Part shown: piece after piece, positions 45,150-56,565 of the stretch
Numbering within the stretch: position 1 is the first letter of the stretch
Layout of the letters: each line of letters starts with the position of its first letter
DNA from: Lepeophtheirus salmonis
Taxonomy: Eukaryota; Arthropoda; Copepoda; Siphonostomatoida; Caligidae
Direction of reading: 5' to 3'
NCBI RefSeq assembly: GCF_016086655.4
Contig: NC_052136.2
Span: 12,152,001-12,216,000 of the forward strand
DNA: 64,000 nucleotides
Position numbers and translations under genes: made by a program
Notes under the pieces: generated by a model
Databases searched by the model: none
What the model was told of the DNA's origin: nothing
What the model saw: only the letters and a program-made list of their open reading frames with translations

Positions 45150-45800
45150 AAAAAAAGAGATCCACTTTGAAAGGAGGAAGAAAGGCTCTGTCAAAAGGCA
45201 AAACTGGAACCTAAGGAGTTGAAGAAAACACCCCAGGCCAATCCCCTAAACGTGCATGAAGGCCAATGCAAAAGATCTCGGAGTTCCACGCCAGATTGGT
45301 CAGAGACCTATCAAAAAGTGGGTGGAAAGAGGCCCCCTATGGTATTTTCAAAGAAAGAAACCCATCTTCTCCTTTACAAGACTCTTTTGAACTCTTTTTA
45401 GACAATTTTGGCCCCCTACATCCAAGAAAAAAAACCTCGACATGCACCCAAAACGTTGACACTAACAATGAAAGAAACCCATCTGCTCCATTGTAAAACC
45501 CTTTTGAGTTCTTTTGAACAGTATTTTTACCCTTTTGGCCCCCTACAACCCTGATGCTAACCACCTCGACTACACCTTTTGTGTACATGCCGAGAAGAAG
45601 GTCTGCAGTATCTGTCATCCAAACACCGAGGCCCTCAAAGCTACTGTCAGCAAGCACTGGGGCGCCATGACAGAGGACTACATCGGCAGTGGGTGCCAGG
45701 CCTTCCGCCGCCACCTGGAAGCTATCATTACCGCTTAGGTGGCTGAATTAATTATTAAGAGTGCTCAGACACACATATATTAATAGTATTAATATTGCTG
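45150..45800 (+). mobile_element. Family A copy 5, with an internal duplication
   Basis: N-terminal sequence (KTPQANPLNVHEG, RPPMVFSKKETHLLLYKTLL) reaches the deletion junction and continues into gaccccctac-type sequence. A second block (NERNPSAPL, then the same junction) then repeats before the third-Asp region (APYNPDANHLDYTFCVHAEK) and C-terminus (ICHPNTEALKATVSKHWGAM, RRHLEAIITA, TAG). A piece around the junction is thus present twice. The terminal repeat is diverged. Confidence 0.65.
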
Positions 45801-46369
45801 TACTTCTGTTAAGTATCTTGAATACATTTCCTAAAAAAATTTGTCTAATCATACAAATAAGCAATAAAAAGGTTGCGTGAAAATGTTCTGAAATTAAAGA
45901 TGATTAAGACAATTAAGGGCCTAATTGTAATTAGTAATTAATATTAGAGGCCGGAACATTTACCCAAATTTAAGTATGTTTCATATTCAATGTATTTTAT
46001 TTGTACTTATTGATCAGATGGGAGTTACCTAATCGATTTATTTATACTTACTCCTTTCACGCAACCTTTTTTGTTGTTTACTTATCAGAAGAAAAAATCA
46101 ATCAAAATCGAACTTTTTTCTAAATACAAAACTTTTAAAGTTGTAATTTAAGGTGTATTCTTTTGTTGTAGCTATTATATAAAGCAACATCAAAAAATAA
46201 AAGCTTCCACATAGGATCCTTCATTTTACTTGATTTTTATAAATTAGGATAATTAGAGAAAAATATTTTATTCCTTTCAATGTAATAGTTATTTTATTGC
46301 CTCCAATATGGAAATGTATATAAATGAAGCAAAGTTTATCTGTATTTACTACTTCATTTTTGAGTGTAT
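45801..46369. other. Noncoding AT-rich stretch
   Basis: No gene. About 45815-45870 resembles 39430-39480 (cttgaatacatttcctaaaa). Confidence 0.3.
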
Positions 46370-47426
46370 CATAAGACTACGTAGATACATGATTAGTGAT
46401 GTATATCGTGTGTATTTCTTAGGTTGTCCGGCTTTTTTTTTAATTGGTAATCTGAAGAATAAATTTTCTTTTCGTTAGCAATTGTTAGTATTGTGTCAGT
46501 TCTTATCTATTCGGCCCAGCCCAGTCTTAGGACCGGTTCTATGGTCCCTTAGGAGGGTCGTTCTTAGAGATTGGTCTTTAAATAGTTTTATTATAAAACA
46601 ATATAATACAAAATTATTATATTTTTAGTGACTTATGTAATTTATCCTGTTATATAACGGAATAATAATTTTTAAAAAACACCCCAATGACGTCACGAAA
46701 TATCCATATTGTTACCTTTAAGGATAGACAACTTAGACAGGGACAGATGGGTTCGTACTGGGCTGGATGTTGGTCCTAAATAAGGACCAACATAGCACAA
46801 GCTGTTGTCATTAATATTTAACTCCTGTTTCGTGAACTTCCTTTCCTCCTAAATTCCATTATATTAAAAAGCTGATTGAACATTTGTGTGTGCTAATAAA
46901 AGATGGAGAGTACCCTTTGAAAATTTTTTGAGTGATTCTTGCCAATGTCCTTGCTATTTCATTCTTCTCTCCGCCCTTGTCACAGCTAATTGTAGCTGAT
47001 CCAACGATACGGATCTAGGCTGCTATTCTACGAAACATTATTCAAGTTGTGAGGAGTTTTTAAATGAGACTATTCATCAACCTGCAAATTCAGCCTTATA
47101 ATATATATAGCTAATAACCCCAATATACTTTTCTACTTTAATAAATGTACGTTGAACATAACACTAAAAACGGCTGAACTCTAAACGCTGAAAGCTAAAA
47201 AAAAATAAAAGGAACGGAACGTCAAAAAAAGTGGAAGCTTATAAGGGTCAAATAATTATGTGTGAATGTGCTCATGAAAAACTTAGAATTTGTTGAGGAG
47301 TTGTCTTCTATATTGCTAAAGCAAAGTGTGTCTATTCGTTGACCCCTAATAACTCCAGGAAATACCATGTACTGCCGCTAGTAAGATTATATAACGATCT
47401 AATTACATATTTTCAATATATATGTA
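46370..47426 (+). repeat. Dispersed repeat family E, copy at 46.4-47.4 kb
   Basis: Blocks at 46385-46500, 46915-47010 and 47265-47400 correspond to 260-350, 500-590 and related parts of other copies (tgtccttgctatttcattct, cttgtcacagctaattgtag). A segment with an imperfect hairpin (gttggtcct / aggaccaac, 46770-46792) lies between them and is not seen in copy 1. Confidence 0.5.
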
Positions 47427-48697
47427 CAGGGTGGACAAGGTAAATCCTAAATAACTTTAACGGCTAATTATGAAATTTGTATAGGTAACGTTATCAAATT
47501 TTAATACTTGCGACAAGCTAAATGTGTTAGCAATCGAATTTAATAACAAGGTTTTTTTGAGTATTGTGTCGTTCAAGCATGAAAAAAGTCAGGAGAATTT
47601 CCATCATCGAAGCTCACCGCTTGGGACACTGCTCCGGAGATAATTTTCTTCTTCAAATATCCAAAATTAACAGTTTAGGACGTGATTAATGCCTTTATTG
47701 AGGAAAGAAAGACTGAGAGAATAGCCCATTTAACAAGATCTGATAAAATCTAGACTAAAAGTGCCATAGCTGGCTTGAATCGATCAATTGACACTCATCC
47801 AGACGTGTCAATTGCTAGGCTGGTTAAGGACCGTAATGCGAGCAAAGAGACCATTAAAAATGCCATCAGGATTGACCTGGGTCACTTGTTGAGGGGCATA
47901 GCCTCAAAGCATCTGCTAACAGAGCAGAATCAGGCAGACAGAATCAGCAAAGGTAAAATTCTTATCAACCAAATAAAGTGCAAAGGTGGTTACGTGCGGT
48001 TTTTTTTTTGGACGAGTAGGTTTTCACCATTGACGCCAACCATCACCGTAGAAACGATAAATGGATCTGTTTTGACCCTGATGAAGTGCAATCAGTTATG
48101 AAAACAAAGAATCTGGCTTCGGTTAATTTTCTGGCGGTCATCAGCACAGAAGGACAAGTAATGCCCAACTCCCAACTTCTTCCAAAATGGCCAGAAGGAG
48201 ACCAAGGAGGAATACAAGGACGTTCTCAAGGACGTGGTCATCCCATGGATGAATGAGGTCACTGATGGGAAGCCATATACATTCTAGCAAAACTAAAATA
48301 AGGCCAAGATTCTCCAAGAGTTATTAAAACAAAATGTGCCGGATTTTTATCCTCCATTCTATTGGCCAGCCAACAGCCCGGACCTCAATCCATGTAATGT
48401 TTACTTGCAAGGAAGGGTGGAATGGATTGCTTGCAAGAATAATCACGCCTCAATTGCGGCCTTGAAGGCCTCCATTGTCAAATCAATGAAGGATCCTGGA
48501 TCTGCACGAGGTAGCAAGGACATGCAAAGCATTCAAGTGCCCTGTAGAGATAGTGATCGAGAACGAAGGCTTGCATCATAAATAAACATTTTACATTTAA
48601 TGTGGCTTTTAAATTAATAAAAAATCATCGTTCTATCTCTTTTGCAAGTCTAATAATTAGCCGTTAAAGTTTTTCCGGATTTACCTTGTCCATACTG
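47427..48697 (+). mobile_element. Tc1/mariner-like element, family G, full length
   Basis: Terminal inverted repeats are clear: cagggtggacaaggtaaatc at the left, the inverse of cagtatggacaaggtaaatc at the right, continuing through aactttaacggctaatta. TA flanks both sides (47425-47426 and 48698-48699). Length 1271 bp. Confidence 0.88.
47579..48582 (+). pseudogene. Tc1/mariner transposase pseudogene, family G
   Basis: It starts with an ATG at 47579 (MKKVRRISIIEAHRLGH). After frameshifts and a stop it reads INAFIEERKTERIAH, DVSIARLVKDRNASKETIKN (second helix-turn-helix), VFTIDANHHRRNDKWICFDP (just after the first-Asp site), SVNFLAVISTEGQVMP and DVVIPWMNEVTDGKPYTF. The second-Asp site reads stop-Gln-Asn, and the third reads SPDLNPCNVY where Asp is expected after Pro-x, so two catalytic positions now look like Asn. 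The C-terminal VARTCKAFKCPVEIVIENEG ends in TAA (48580-48582). It cannot be active. Confidence 0.78.
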
Positions 48698-48699
48698 TA

Positions 48700-49240
48700 T
48701 ATTAGTGTTTAGTATTGTAATAAAATAGGCCTTGAAGGCAAACATTTTGGGATGGACAGTTTGGTTGAAGTCCGTTTATTTGTTATGATAAAGGGTTTTT
48801 ATTGTTATAAAACTTGAAAGAAAAAAAAACTGCCGACATCAAAAATACAGATGTCACAAGAAAACGGTTTATATGTATATTGTATAGGGACTGTTTGATG
48901 TACAAGAATAGCCAATGAAGTTCCCTCAATACAATAAAATTCTAATAATATCACAAATTATTATGAGGAAGTCAGAATTTCTGTCTAAGAATTCTATTGA
49001 CTACGTGGCATCATTTTCTTGAGATATAAACTTTACATTGAGCTCGGATTTTTCACATTTCATTATGTTTTCAGTCATAATTATATTTCCAAATAATATT
49101 ACCGCAATATTAGTGGATCTAATCAGATGGCCAACGTGCCTTAAGTTTAACAGTCCCTATATGTACGTCTAAAAATTATCCTGATAACATTTGAAGTGAT
49201 GTAATGAAGTTAGCACAAACAAACAATATGTAATGCTTAT
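48700..49240. other. Noncoding AT-rich stretch
   Basis: No gene or repeat end is seen. Confidence 0.3.
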
Positions 49241-49368
49241 ACAAGATTGTTTGAAAAGTCCGTCTAAAGTCCGAGAGTTGGCACTATTGGCGTGTATCAG
49301 GTTATGTTAAGTTAGTATCATCTCTTGAAAGAACACACACAAACTATTAGTTTAATATTGAAGATTTT

Positions 49369-49662
49369 CAAAAACTGAAGGAAAAATAATTTCGTTTGTT
49401 AATTAAATATTTTTTTATGAAAGGCAAAACGCCACAGGATACTAAAAAGAAGTTTGATAAACATTATGGGGAATCTACACCTTCGATTAAAACAGTTTAT
49501 AAGTGGTTTCAAAACTTTCGGAGGGTCCATATGGGCACAATTGACGCTGAACGTTTTGGACGCCCTGTTGAGGTTACTACTCCAGAAATCATTGATAAAA
49601 TCCACGATATGGTGATGGGCCACAGAAGAGTGAGTGTGCGTAAAATTGCTAGTTCTGTGGAC
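49369..49662 (+). pseudogene. Mariner transposase, N-terminal part
   Basis: The plus strand reads LLIKYFFMKGKTPQDTKKKF, then SIKTVYKWFQNFRRVHMGT, RFGRPVEVTTPEIIDKIHDM and RRVSVRKIASSVDI. This is the HTH-containing N-terminus of a mariner transposase (DD34D group): YKWFxxFR and GRPxE linker. The start Met is lost to a stop just upstream (TAA near 49387), and the frame is otherwise intact until the inversion. Confidence 0.8.
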
Positions 49663-49840
49663 ATCTGGGCTTGGAACCTTATTTCCATTAATTTTGCGAA
49701 CACAACTGCTGAGGTGTGAGCTGGTGCGTTGTCGTGATGGAAAATGACTTTTCTGTGGGCCAATCGTGTGGGTTTTCTTGCAACTTGATTTTCAAACGGT
49801 CGAATAAAGACGAATAAAATGCAACTGTAATTGTTTTACT
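49663..49840 (-). pseudogene. Mariner transposase, inverted catalytic segment
   Basis: The minus strand reads FDRLKIKLQEN and, after a one-base shift, LAHRKVIFHHDNAPAHTSAV followed by FAKLMEIRF. This is the second catalytic Asp region of mariner (HHDNAPAHTS). Its orientation is opposite to the N-terminal part that directly adjoins it. Confidence 0.8.
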
Positions 49841-49849
49841 CTTTTCCAG

Positions 49850-50103
49850 ATTATTCCTTGCAAATCCAAAAGACAGTCACAATGACGAAATTGCCAAAGA
49901 ACTACCTCGTCAACGCCTGCTCCTTCTTCCGGGCCCCGATCAAGGCCGTGATTGATGTTGTAGGTGGAAGCATAAATTAAGCTCTTTTTCACCATTCATA
50001 TGTACAATTCAAACCAATTTTCTAGTAAATCTGCCGAAAAATGTACCCTCAGTGTCAATTTAAAGATTTTTTTTAAGTGCAGCGATTTGATCTTAACACC
50101 CTG
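49850..50103 (+). mobile_element. Tc1-like 3' end fragment
   Basis: The plus strand at 49882-49980 reads MTKLPKNYLVNACSFFRAPI, then KAVIDVVGGSIN and TAA. This matches the C-terminal CxxFRxRLxxVIxxGGYIE pattern of Tc1-like transposases. About 120 bases later comes taacaccctg followed by TA (50104-50105), which fits the right terminal end of a cagggtg-type element. The 5' part is replaced by the mariner sequence, suggesting one element was truncated by insertion or rearrangement of the other. Confidence 0.65.
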
Positions 50104-50105
50104 TA

Positions 50106-50804
50106 TTTGTGGATAATCCCTTTGATCCTTGAATTCAAGTATTTCCACTGTTGCAAAAAAATAATAATAAAGGAACAATACTACTATAACAAAAACAAAT
50201 TAATATTCATTAATTGTATTACTAATAGCATTTTTTTCATACCATACCGTCCTTCAATCGTAGAAGAACCGACGATTTTATTGGGTTAACGTTCAAAAAT
50301 AAAATATAAAACCTTGATTCATACAAACGTAGTGTGTGTGTGTGTTTGTAGTACGTACTCTTTGTACAAAGTTATACAAATAAGTACAAGAGAAAAAGTA
50401 GTTATAATCTTTGTATGGGAAAAAACCAACATGCTTTACATATGACGTCCGTCAACATAAAAACAAGCATTTTGATGTTTTACAAAAAATATAACCTGAA
50501 TTTATATTTGTATTCTTCGACGAATTACCGTACATTTATATCAACAAATTATTCACATTAAACCTTTTGATATTCCGCAAATTGCACTTAAAGTATACGA
50601 AATTGACGGATTTTATTTAAAGGACATATCAGTACCACTATAAGCCCTTTAAATCAAATGAATGTTTTTAACTATAGATAACATTCTTGAGTATGTTATC
50701 TCATCCCAGTAATTTGAATACAGTGCCTATAATGTAGACAAATAAGTTTTATGTATATGATATATTGGGGTATTATTATTTAACCATTTTAGCACACAAA
50801 TGGT
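50106..50804. other. Noncoding AT-rich stretch
   Basis: No gene. A short gt run lies at about 50331-50346. Confidence 0.3.
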
Positions 50805-51130
50805 TCTATCCTCGGAATACGCCGCAGAGACTTTCCACCTACTTTTTCAGTGCCCTATTAACCGCTAATGGGGACTTGCTTGCCCTCCTGATCATGTCAG
50901 CAATTGAGGAATTCGACCTTTTCTTGAAGGCCGACTTCAGGCAGTTGACAAACACAGAGGGTTTCTTGGCTACTTCTGGAGAGTATCTGAGGTCCTCTCT
51001 GACCATCTACCGCATGGAGGTATTGTAATCATCTTCCTCGAGGTCCCAGTCTGCTCCCCGATGGCCTTCTGGACCAATCCCACGCAGAGGAGTCTGCGAT
51101 TTCAATCTACTTCTTGTACTGTGTGCTCAT
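50805..51130 (-). pseudogene. Tc1-like transposase N-terminal fragment
   Basis: On the minus strand from an ATG at 51130: MSTQYKK, stop, then LRVGLVQKAIGEQTGTSRKM (first helix-turn-helix). After frame changes come FVNCLKSAFKKRSNSSIADM and RRASKSPLAVNRALKK (second helix-turn-helix). The catalytic domain is absent. The sequence is GC-richer than its flanks, which is typical of these remnants here. Confidence 0.6.
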
Positions 51131-51422
51131 GGGGGACTTAGGCTAATGTTTTTCTTAGCAATCGACAGCTAACTATGTGTTCTACAACATTGCTCTTAGG
51201 AAAATTGTAAGAAAATGACTCTAACCTCTCAAAATTTGCATAATAGAGAAGAGTAAATAATAATGGTTATATATAAACTAAAAAAATTAATTAAGATTAT
51301 TTTCCTTTATTGATTTTCGTTCAACATAGTTTTTATGATACACGTTGTACACTTTACCAAGAAACATAATAAATCTATTTGATTATGATTCATGCTGCAA
51401 TAGTATATAATTATCTACTAAA

Positions 51423-51971
51423 CTACTTCAATGATAAATACATCTCTATAATTGTAGAGTCATAGACGACCTTCCAATAGAAAAGTGCCAATGATGAATT
51501 ATCCACGTACATAGGAGTTCCAACACCTTCGATATAAAAGATTAACTCATTCGCATTGTCCATTCTGCTTGAATCATTGTTTAATTTTTTCCTTCCTTTC
51601 TTTAAACACTTTTTCTCTTTATAATTCTTTTTTTGAGCTGTTTTCATTATTTTTGTTATAATTGTTCTAATAACTGTTGAAGCATCCTTTTAAAGAAAGG
51701 AATCAATTATTAATTAATCGGCACATATTTTAGCAAATATTTTATCTTATTTAATTGCATTTGATTCATTATCAAATGTATTTATTATTTATTCCGGCCA
51801 TGTGTCCATTTGGCAAAGTGTCTGCAAACGTTTAAAATTATCATTTTTGTTGTAATCGTTCCCAAAACTTTGAAAACTGTTTAATACTCCTTGATGTCTG
51901 TATTTATGAATTTTTGAATTTTCAAGAAAATTTAGGGCCGTTTTCGGGGAAATTGATATTTTAGGTGGCAT
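51423..51971 (-). other. Two adjacent small open frames, unrecognised
   Basis: Minus-strand frames 51971-51789 (60 codons, starting MPPKISISPKTALNF) and 51647-51423 (74 codons, starting MKTAQKKNYKEKKC, with a lysine-rich first third) each have an ATG, an uninterrupted frame and a stop. They could be two small genes, two exons of one gene or chance. I found no convincing splice pair to join them and no family. Low support. Confidence 0.25.
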
Positions 51972-54229
51972 TTTCTATTTTTTTATTACCTCAAATAAAA
52001 ATATATAGTTTGAGCTGCAATAAGCCAATGACATATTTGTTTATAAAACAAAAAATGTAATATTGAATTATTACTAAATTATATAAAAGTTCATAAATAT
52101 TTATTAATGTAAGCTTGATTAAGATTTTGTTTGTATTTTCTAGGTAAAATTATTTACTTTTGTTAATAACATGAAGTCAAATATGGTTTTTGGAAGAGAT
52201 AAGTTTTGTAGGACTTCAAACAATCTGGGATAAATATTATTTGTGATATCCCTCAAAAATGGTTCCTTCCCATTTAAAAAAGACAATAACTATTCAAACG
52301 CTGCACGTGTGCCGCATATAGCGTACACCTATGTGAAAACTCCCTTTTTATATCAGCACAGTTTTTAATTTGTGAAAAAAAAAACACAATTATAGTTAAA
52401 GTTCTAACATAAAATTAAAACTCATTTGTGTATAAATATTATTATTAAGGACATTTTTATTATATTTTCTCTACATTCTTGGAAATGAACCAATAAATTT
52501 TTAATTTATTTTCCTTCAAAGTTCCATTTACAACTGTACCATGAATTATATTATATATCTAATAATGATATTTTGAATAAAAAAATATTTTTATATATTT
52601 TAAAACATTTATTTTAAAAGAAATTGTAATATAATTGGCCATTTTACAATTTAATGCCATATATAATTCATTTTTAGTATTTTAATTATGATAAGCTCAA
52701 TTACTTTTTTTACATTGAATAGTATTTGGAAATTTGGTATGTAATCCTTTTTTTTTAAATGTATAATATTTATTTAAGCAACCCAAGCATGGGCATTCCT
52801 AGTTACTACTGCTAGTAAATTAATAAATGGACAGTGAGCAACCATCCAGGTTACTGGACATTTGGGTCTTTTTTTTTTTTTTTTTTTTTTTCTTTATCTA
52901 ATTTATCAACTCGGCTTGGTTCATGGCAACACAACTCCACAGTAAATAGTCTATTTGGCTATACAGTAGAATCCCACCTCAGTACTCAACATATTCAGAG
53001 TTAAACGTAAAGTGGTGTGATAAAATGTTACTTTTGAGTCTTAAAAAATCTAACGAATCCGAGCCGACTCACGAGAAACAAAAAATATCTACAATTCGTG
53101 CTTCAGTCACATACCACCATTTGGCCTTGATGTTTAGCGGATTTTAAACCATTATAAGACTGTGGTCTAAGCTTTTGCATTATTTTTCTGAAAGGTTTGT
53201 ATAAAAAAGACAACTTTAGGGTATAAAAACTTGATAGTTGTGAACGGATGAATCGGTTTTCAGTTATTTCTTATAAGGAGAATTAGATTTGGGATTAAAC
53301 TTCCAGGTGTTTACTGTACATGTACCTATATCTATGGGGAACAAATGTCTCACTTAATCACTCCTTCAAGCAATTGGTCTATAGTGAAAATTCTCATTGA
53401 CGACGTAAATAAAAACGATATGCCGTGCGCGTGTAAAATGATAATAACTAGAATGGGCACTCACTCTGTTGAGCGGAAATCTTCGCCTATGATGATGATT
53501 TTTCCTAACTTAAGTTTCATTTCTTCTCTATATTGAAGCCAAACATGTGCGATGTTGAATTTAATGAAATTTAATATATACTAATATTCTATAATTTATA
53601 TATTTAATATTTACATTCATACTTTACTATGTGATAAATAAGTACCACAAAGTGCCAAGAAATCTATCATTACTTTCAACAATATGAATTTTATTCCAAA
53701 CCTATTTATAGTAATAAGAATATGCTTCGGAGACGATGCCAATATTTTTTTATTGTAGTGAGGATGTCAGCATTCTGAGTCAGCACTATTTCTTTTTTTA
53801 TAAATAATTTCAGCTCTGTACATGAATTTGTTCAAAAATGATGGTCGATTATACGTTTGTGGGACTTTGATCTTCACCGTGACTTCAAAGTTTAATGACA
53901 TTAATGGCACTTCCTGCCAAGTTAGATCAAAATCGGTCAAAATATGTTTCTTTCTATTTACAAACCCAAAATGCTTAAAACTTACAGCCCTATTTATAAC
54001 TACAGCTAGAATAATTTACACCCCTTGAATGAGGGAGTAATTGCCAACTGAAATGTGATTTTATTATTTTACACACACAAGAAGGAAGTTTTTTTTATAT
54101 TTAACTAGCAAGGGATTATCCAGTGTTGTTCGGAGAAAAGAGGGACCCGAAAATCAAATGGACTATTTGTTCTTAATATTTACACCCCTTTGGTACGGGC
54201 GAGCGTTAGGGTATTCTTACAGCATCATA
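51972..54229. other. Noncoding AT-rich stretch
   Basis: No supportable gene in about 2.2 kb. A T-run of about 24 lies near 52868-52891. At 52962 the sequence acagtagaatcccacctcag follows a TA and looks like the end of a pogo/Tigger-type element, but no partner end was found. Open frames at 53345-53536 and 53822-54028 show no motif. Confidence 0.3.
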
Positions 54230-54798
54230 ATATAGCGCCTGTATATTATATGAAATGCATTATTATGAATTTGAAAAAATATTGCGTTATAAACTTCAAA
54301 TAACATACCAACATATAAGTTAAGCCCAACTCCCCCATGTAAGGCTTCCCATTGGTAAATATGTCGATCCAGGGCTTCACCTGGGTCTCCATCACAACTT
54401 GCTAATTTCTTGAGCAATTGTCCTTATGAATGATTTGCTAGATTCTGGCAAAGAATTTTGGCGTCCGGTCACTGTCGTTTCTATTTTTGACCTCAGCTCG
54501 CATGGTTGTTGCCTCAAAATCACATTTGGAGCCTCAAATTCCCTTCAAACCTTGCGAATGAACGTCTCAATGAGTCCCAGAGTTTGATCAATTGTTATAT
54601 TACTCCTGGTAAAGATTCCAAGGAAGGTTCCGTGCCTTTTCCAAATATTTGCAACTACAAATTCGTCAGTTGATTTCTTGTTTTCAGCTGGCACAGTTTT
54701 TAAAGGCTATCTAACAAAAAAAAAGTAAACTGCCTTAGGGCCCGCATTTACCCAAGAGAGTGCACCAAAGTGGTGGCATAGATATCATGTGCACCCTG
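54230..54798 (-). mobile_element. Tc1-like element, 5' part with internal deletion
   Basis: The right edge, next to TA at 54799-54800, carries cagggtgcacatgatatcta in the minus sense, a plausible terminal repeat. The minus strand then reads a decayed N-terminus (NITIDQTLGLIETFIR), EVKNRNDSDRTPKFFARIQQ-like sequence with one stop, and jumps to VMETQVKPWIDIFTNGKPY, which normally stands just before the second catalytic Asp. The first-Asp region is missing and the far end is not defined. Confidence 0.55.
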
Positions 54799-54800
54799 TA

Positions 54801-55858
54801 CAAATATATATTTGTAAAACCAAAACGTTTTATTTTTATCGATTCTATTTGCTAAATTACTATAGTATACAACAAAAGAAAATAATAATTGTGAGTTATT
54901 TACTCAATTTTATCGTTAGTTTATCATCCATAATTTTGGTAGCCACATTGAGCTTACATAAATTAATTAGTTATTGATTATCTTTAGTTTTTATAGAAAT
55001 GAAGTTTCAATCAACTACTTTTGAAGATAAATTAATGGCTTCCGTTTGTCTTCTGCTTTACTGATTCTTATTTTTTTTAAATACATTGTAAAAACAAAGC
55101 AAAATGTATTTCCATACGACCATACGTTTTTCATCTTTCTTCGAATTTCGATAATGGCTAGTGTGGTAAAGTTATCATATGGTATGAAAATAACTTATGC
55201 AAAATTTCATTGTCCTACGAGGTCATCTTTAAGTCGCACATCTCGATTAAATTATGAAAAAAAAAAAACTCTTTACTTAGTAAAAATAGATACTAAGATG
55301 AAATTTTTAGTCATTTTGCATAAAATAATTTTGATATACATTTTTTAACACATAATCCATGTTTTACAAATTTTTTCTAAAATTCTTTTATGGAACAAAA
55401 ACAGAGAAAAAATGAAGGATAGTTTGATAATCCGCGTATAGTGCATATCCTTTTTGTACATTTTCAGAAAGGAAGGATCAAAATTTTCTTATATTATTCG
55501 TACGGCTTTTGCTCCCTAGGGTAGCTTTAGAAAAAAACAACTTTATAGGTTAGTATAATGTCTTTCCTAATTAAAAGAGTCAACATAATTATTAAAGCGA
55601 TATTTTAATAGTTTTGAAGCCAATTCAGCTGTCTATAAAAAAAGTCAAAGGACCAAAAGAAACGATTTTATAGTACTTTTATTTAAGAAATATAAGACTA
55701 CTACTACTAATTGAGAGGAAAATTTCAGTTTTTACTGCATCCAACAATAACTTTTTTTTTTTGATAACAAACAAATGCGCTAAACAAAATGTAAAAATGA
55801 AAAGGTGTAGAACATTGAGGTTTTATCAAAGACGTCTTTAATGAAATATCTTTCTACT
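54801..55858. repeat. Noncoding stretch with repeat family R, copy 3 (inverse)
   Basis: About 55100-55280 is the inverse of the family R repeats at 3895 and 38240 (tacgaggtcatctttaagtc; aatttcgataatggctagtg). The rest is AT-rich with no gene. Confidence 0.5.
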
Positions 55859-56471
55859 TTATAAATTGGTTCTTTTGCCTGTTGCAATGACCTCTAACCA
55901 AGGCCTAAAGGCACTACTGCACTTCTTGATGAATAACACTGACATAGCAACAAACTGTTTCTCGACAGAGACCTTGAGATCCTCCAAATTTCGGTGAGGG
56001 ATAGCACAGGCTTTTTTCTTGACTACACCTTAAATGGTATAGTCGAGGGGGGAATAGTCTAGGGAAGAGACACGAACTGTTCACCAATAAGCCATTCACG
56101 TAGTAAGCAATTTCTGACCTCTCTTTACCAAGTTGGCTTTGGTTGCTATTGAAAGCATTTTTCGATTTAGCCGTACATAAGAAACCTTCCTTAAATCCTT
56201 CATATGTATACCTCCACATAGTCCAATCACTAACATTGAGAGTCTTTGCCTGCTGCTTCATCGACTTGGCCGGAATTCTGGTGATTGCAGTATCCACATC
56301 CTCCATGATCCCGATTTTCCGGCATATACCACTGCCAGGAGAACTGTCAGAGCTCTGACCTGAAGCCAACATGCTTTTAATCTTGTAAACAGGACTCTGG
56401 GAGCACCTTACGACCTCTATGATCTCCTGGACACTCCCTTGGGGGTTGTGAAAATATGACACACTTTGCAT
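55859..56471 (-). pseudogene. Tc1/mariner transposase with the catalytic core deleted
   Basis: From an ATG at 56471 the minus strand reads GSVQEIIEVVRCSQSPVYKI (first helix-turn-helix), MLASGQSSDSSPGSG (linker), AKSMKQQAKTLNVSDWTMWR (second helix-turn-helix), then LCTAKSKNAF. The region with the first two Asp residues is gone. After a frame change the text resumes at the third-Asp region (DYSPLDYTI) and the C-terminus (VVKKKACAIPHRNLEDLKVS, FRPWLEVIATGKRTNL, TAA at 55861-55859). A possible left terminal repeat is at about 56535-56565 (gtccggactttaaatacgac). The deletion style resembles family A but the family is different. Confidence 0.65.
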
Positions 56472-56565
56472 TTTCCCCTCTATGCTGGCGACTGTTTATT
56501 TTTCAAAGTTTTTTTATAATTGTTTATTAACCAAAATAGTCCGGACTTTAAATACGACCTAGTAT

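Larger units (their letters stand above)
49241..49845 (+). mobile_element. Mariner element with an inverted middle segment
   Basis: The left end lies near 49241 (tacaagattgtttgaaaagt), and the first third of a mariner transposase follows on the plus strand. At about 49663 the reading stops making sense on the plus strand. From there to about 49840 the minus strand carries the middle of the same kind of transposase, including the second Asp motif. The two halves face each other, so an internal segment is inverted and the rest is lost. No right terminal repeat was found. Confidence 0.75.

Noticed and set aside
49399..49623. Minus-strand frame opposite the mariner N-terminus
   Set aside because: It is the antisense of the plus-strand transposase N-terminus and has no independent content.
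50331..50346. Microsatellites as functional elements (also 13350, 36678, 38392, 44611, 63127)
   Set aside because: Short TA, GT or TG runs are common in AT-rich arthropod DNA and nothing marks these as special.
52962..53040. Pogo/Tigger-type element
   Set aside because: One end looks right (cagtagaatcccacc after TA) but no inverted partner or transposase was found, so it is mentioned only within the spacer entry.
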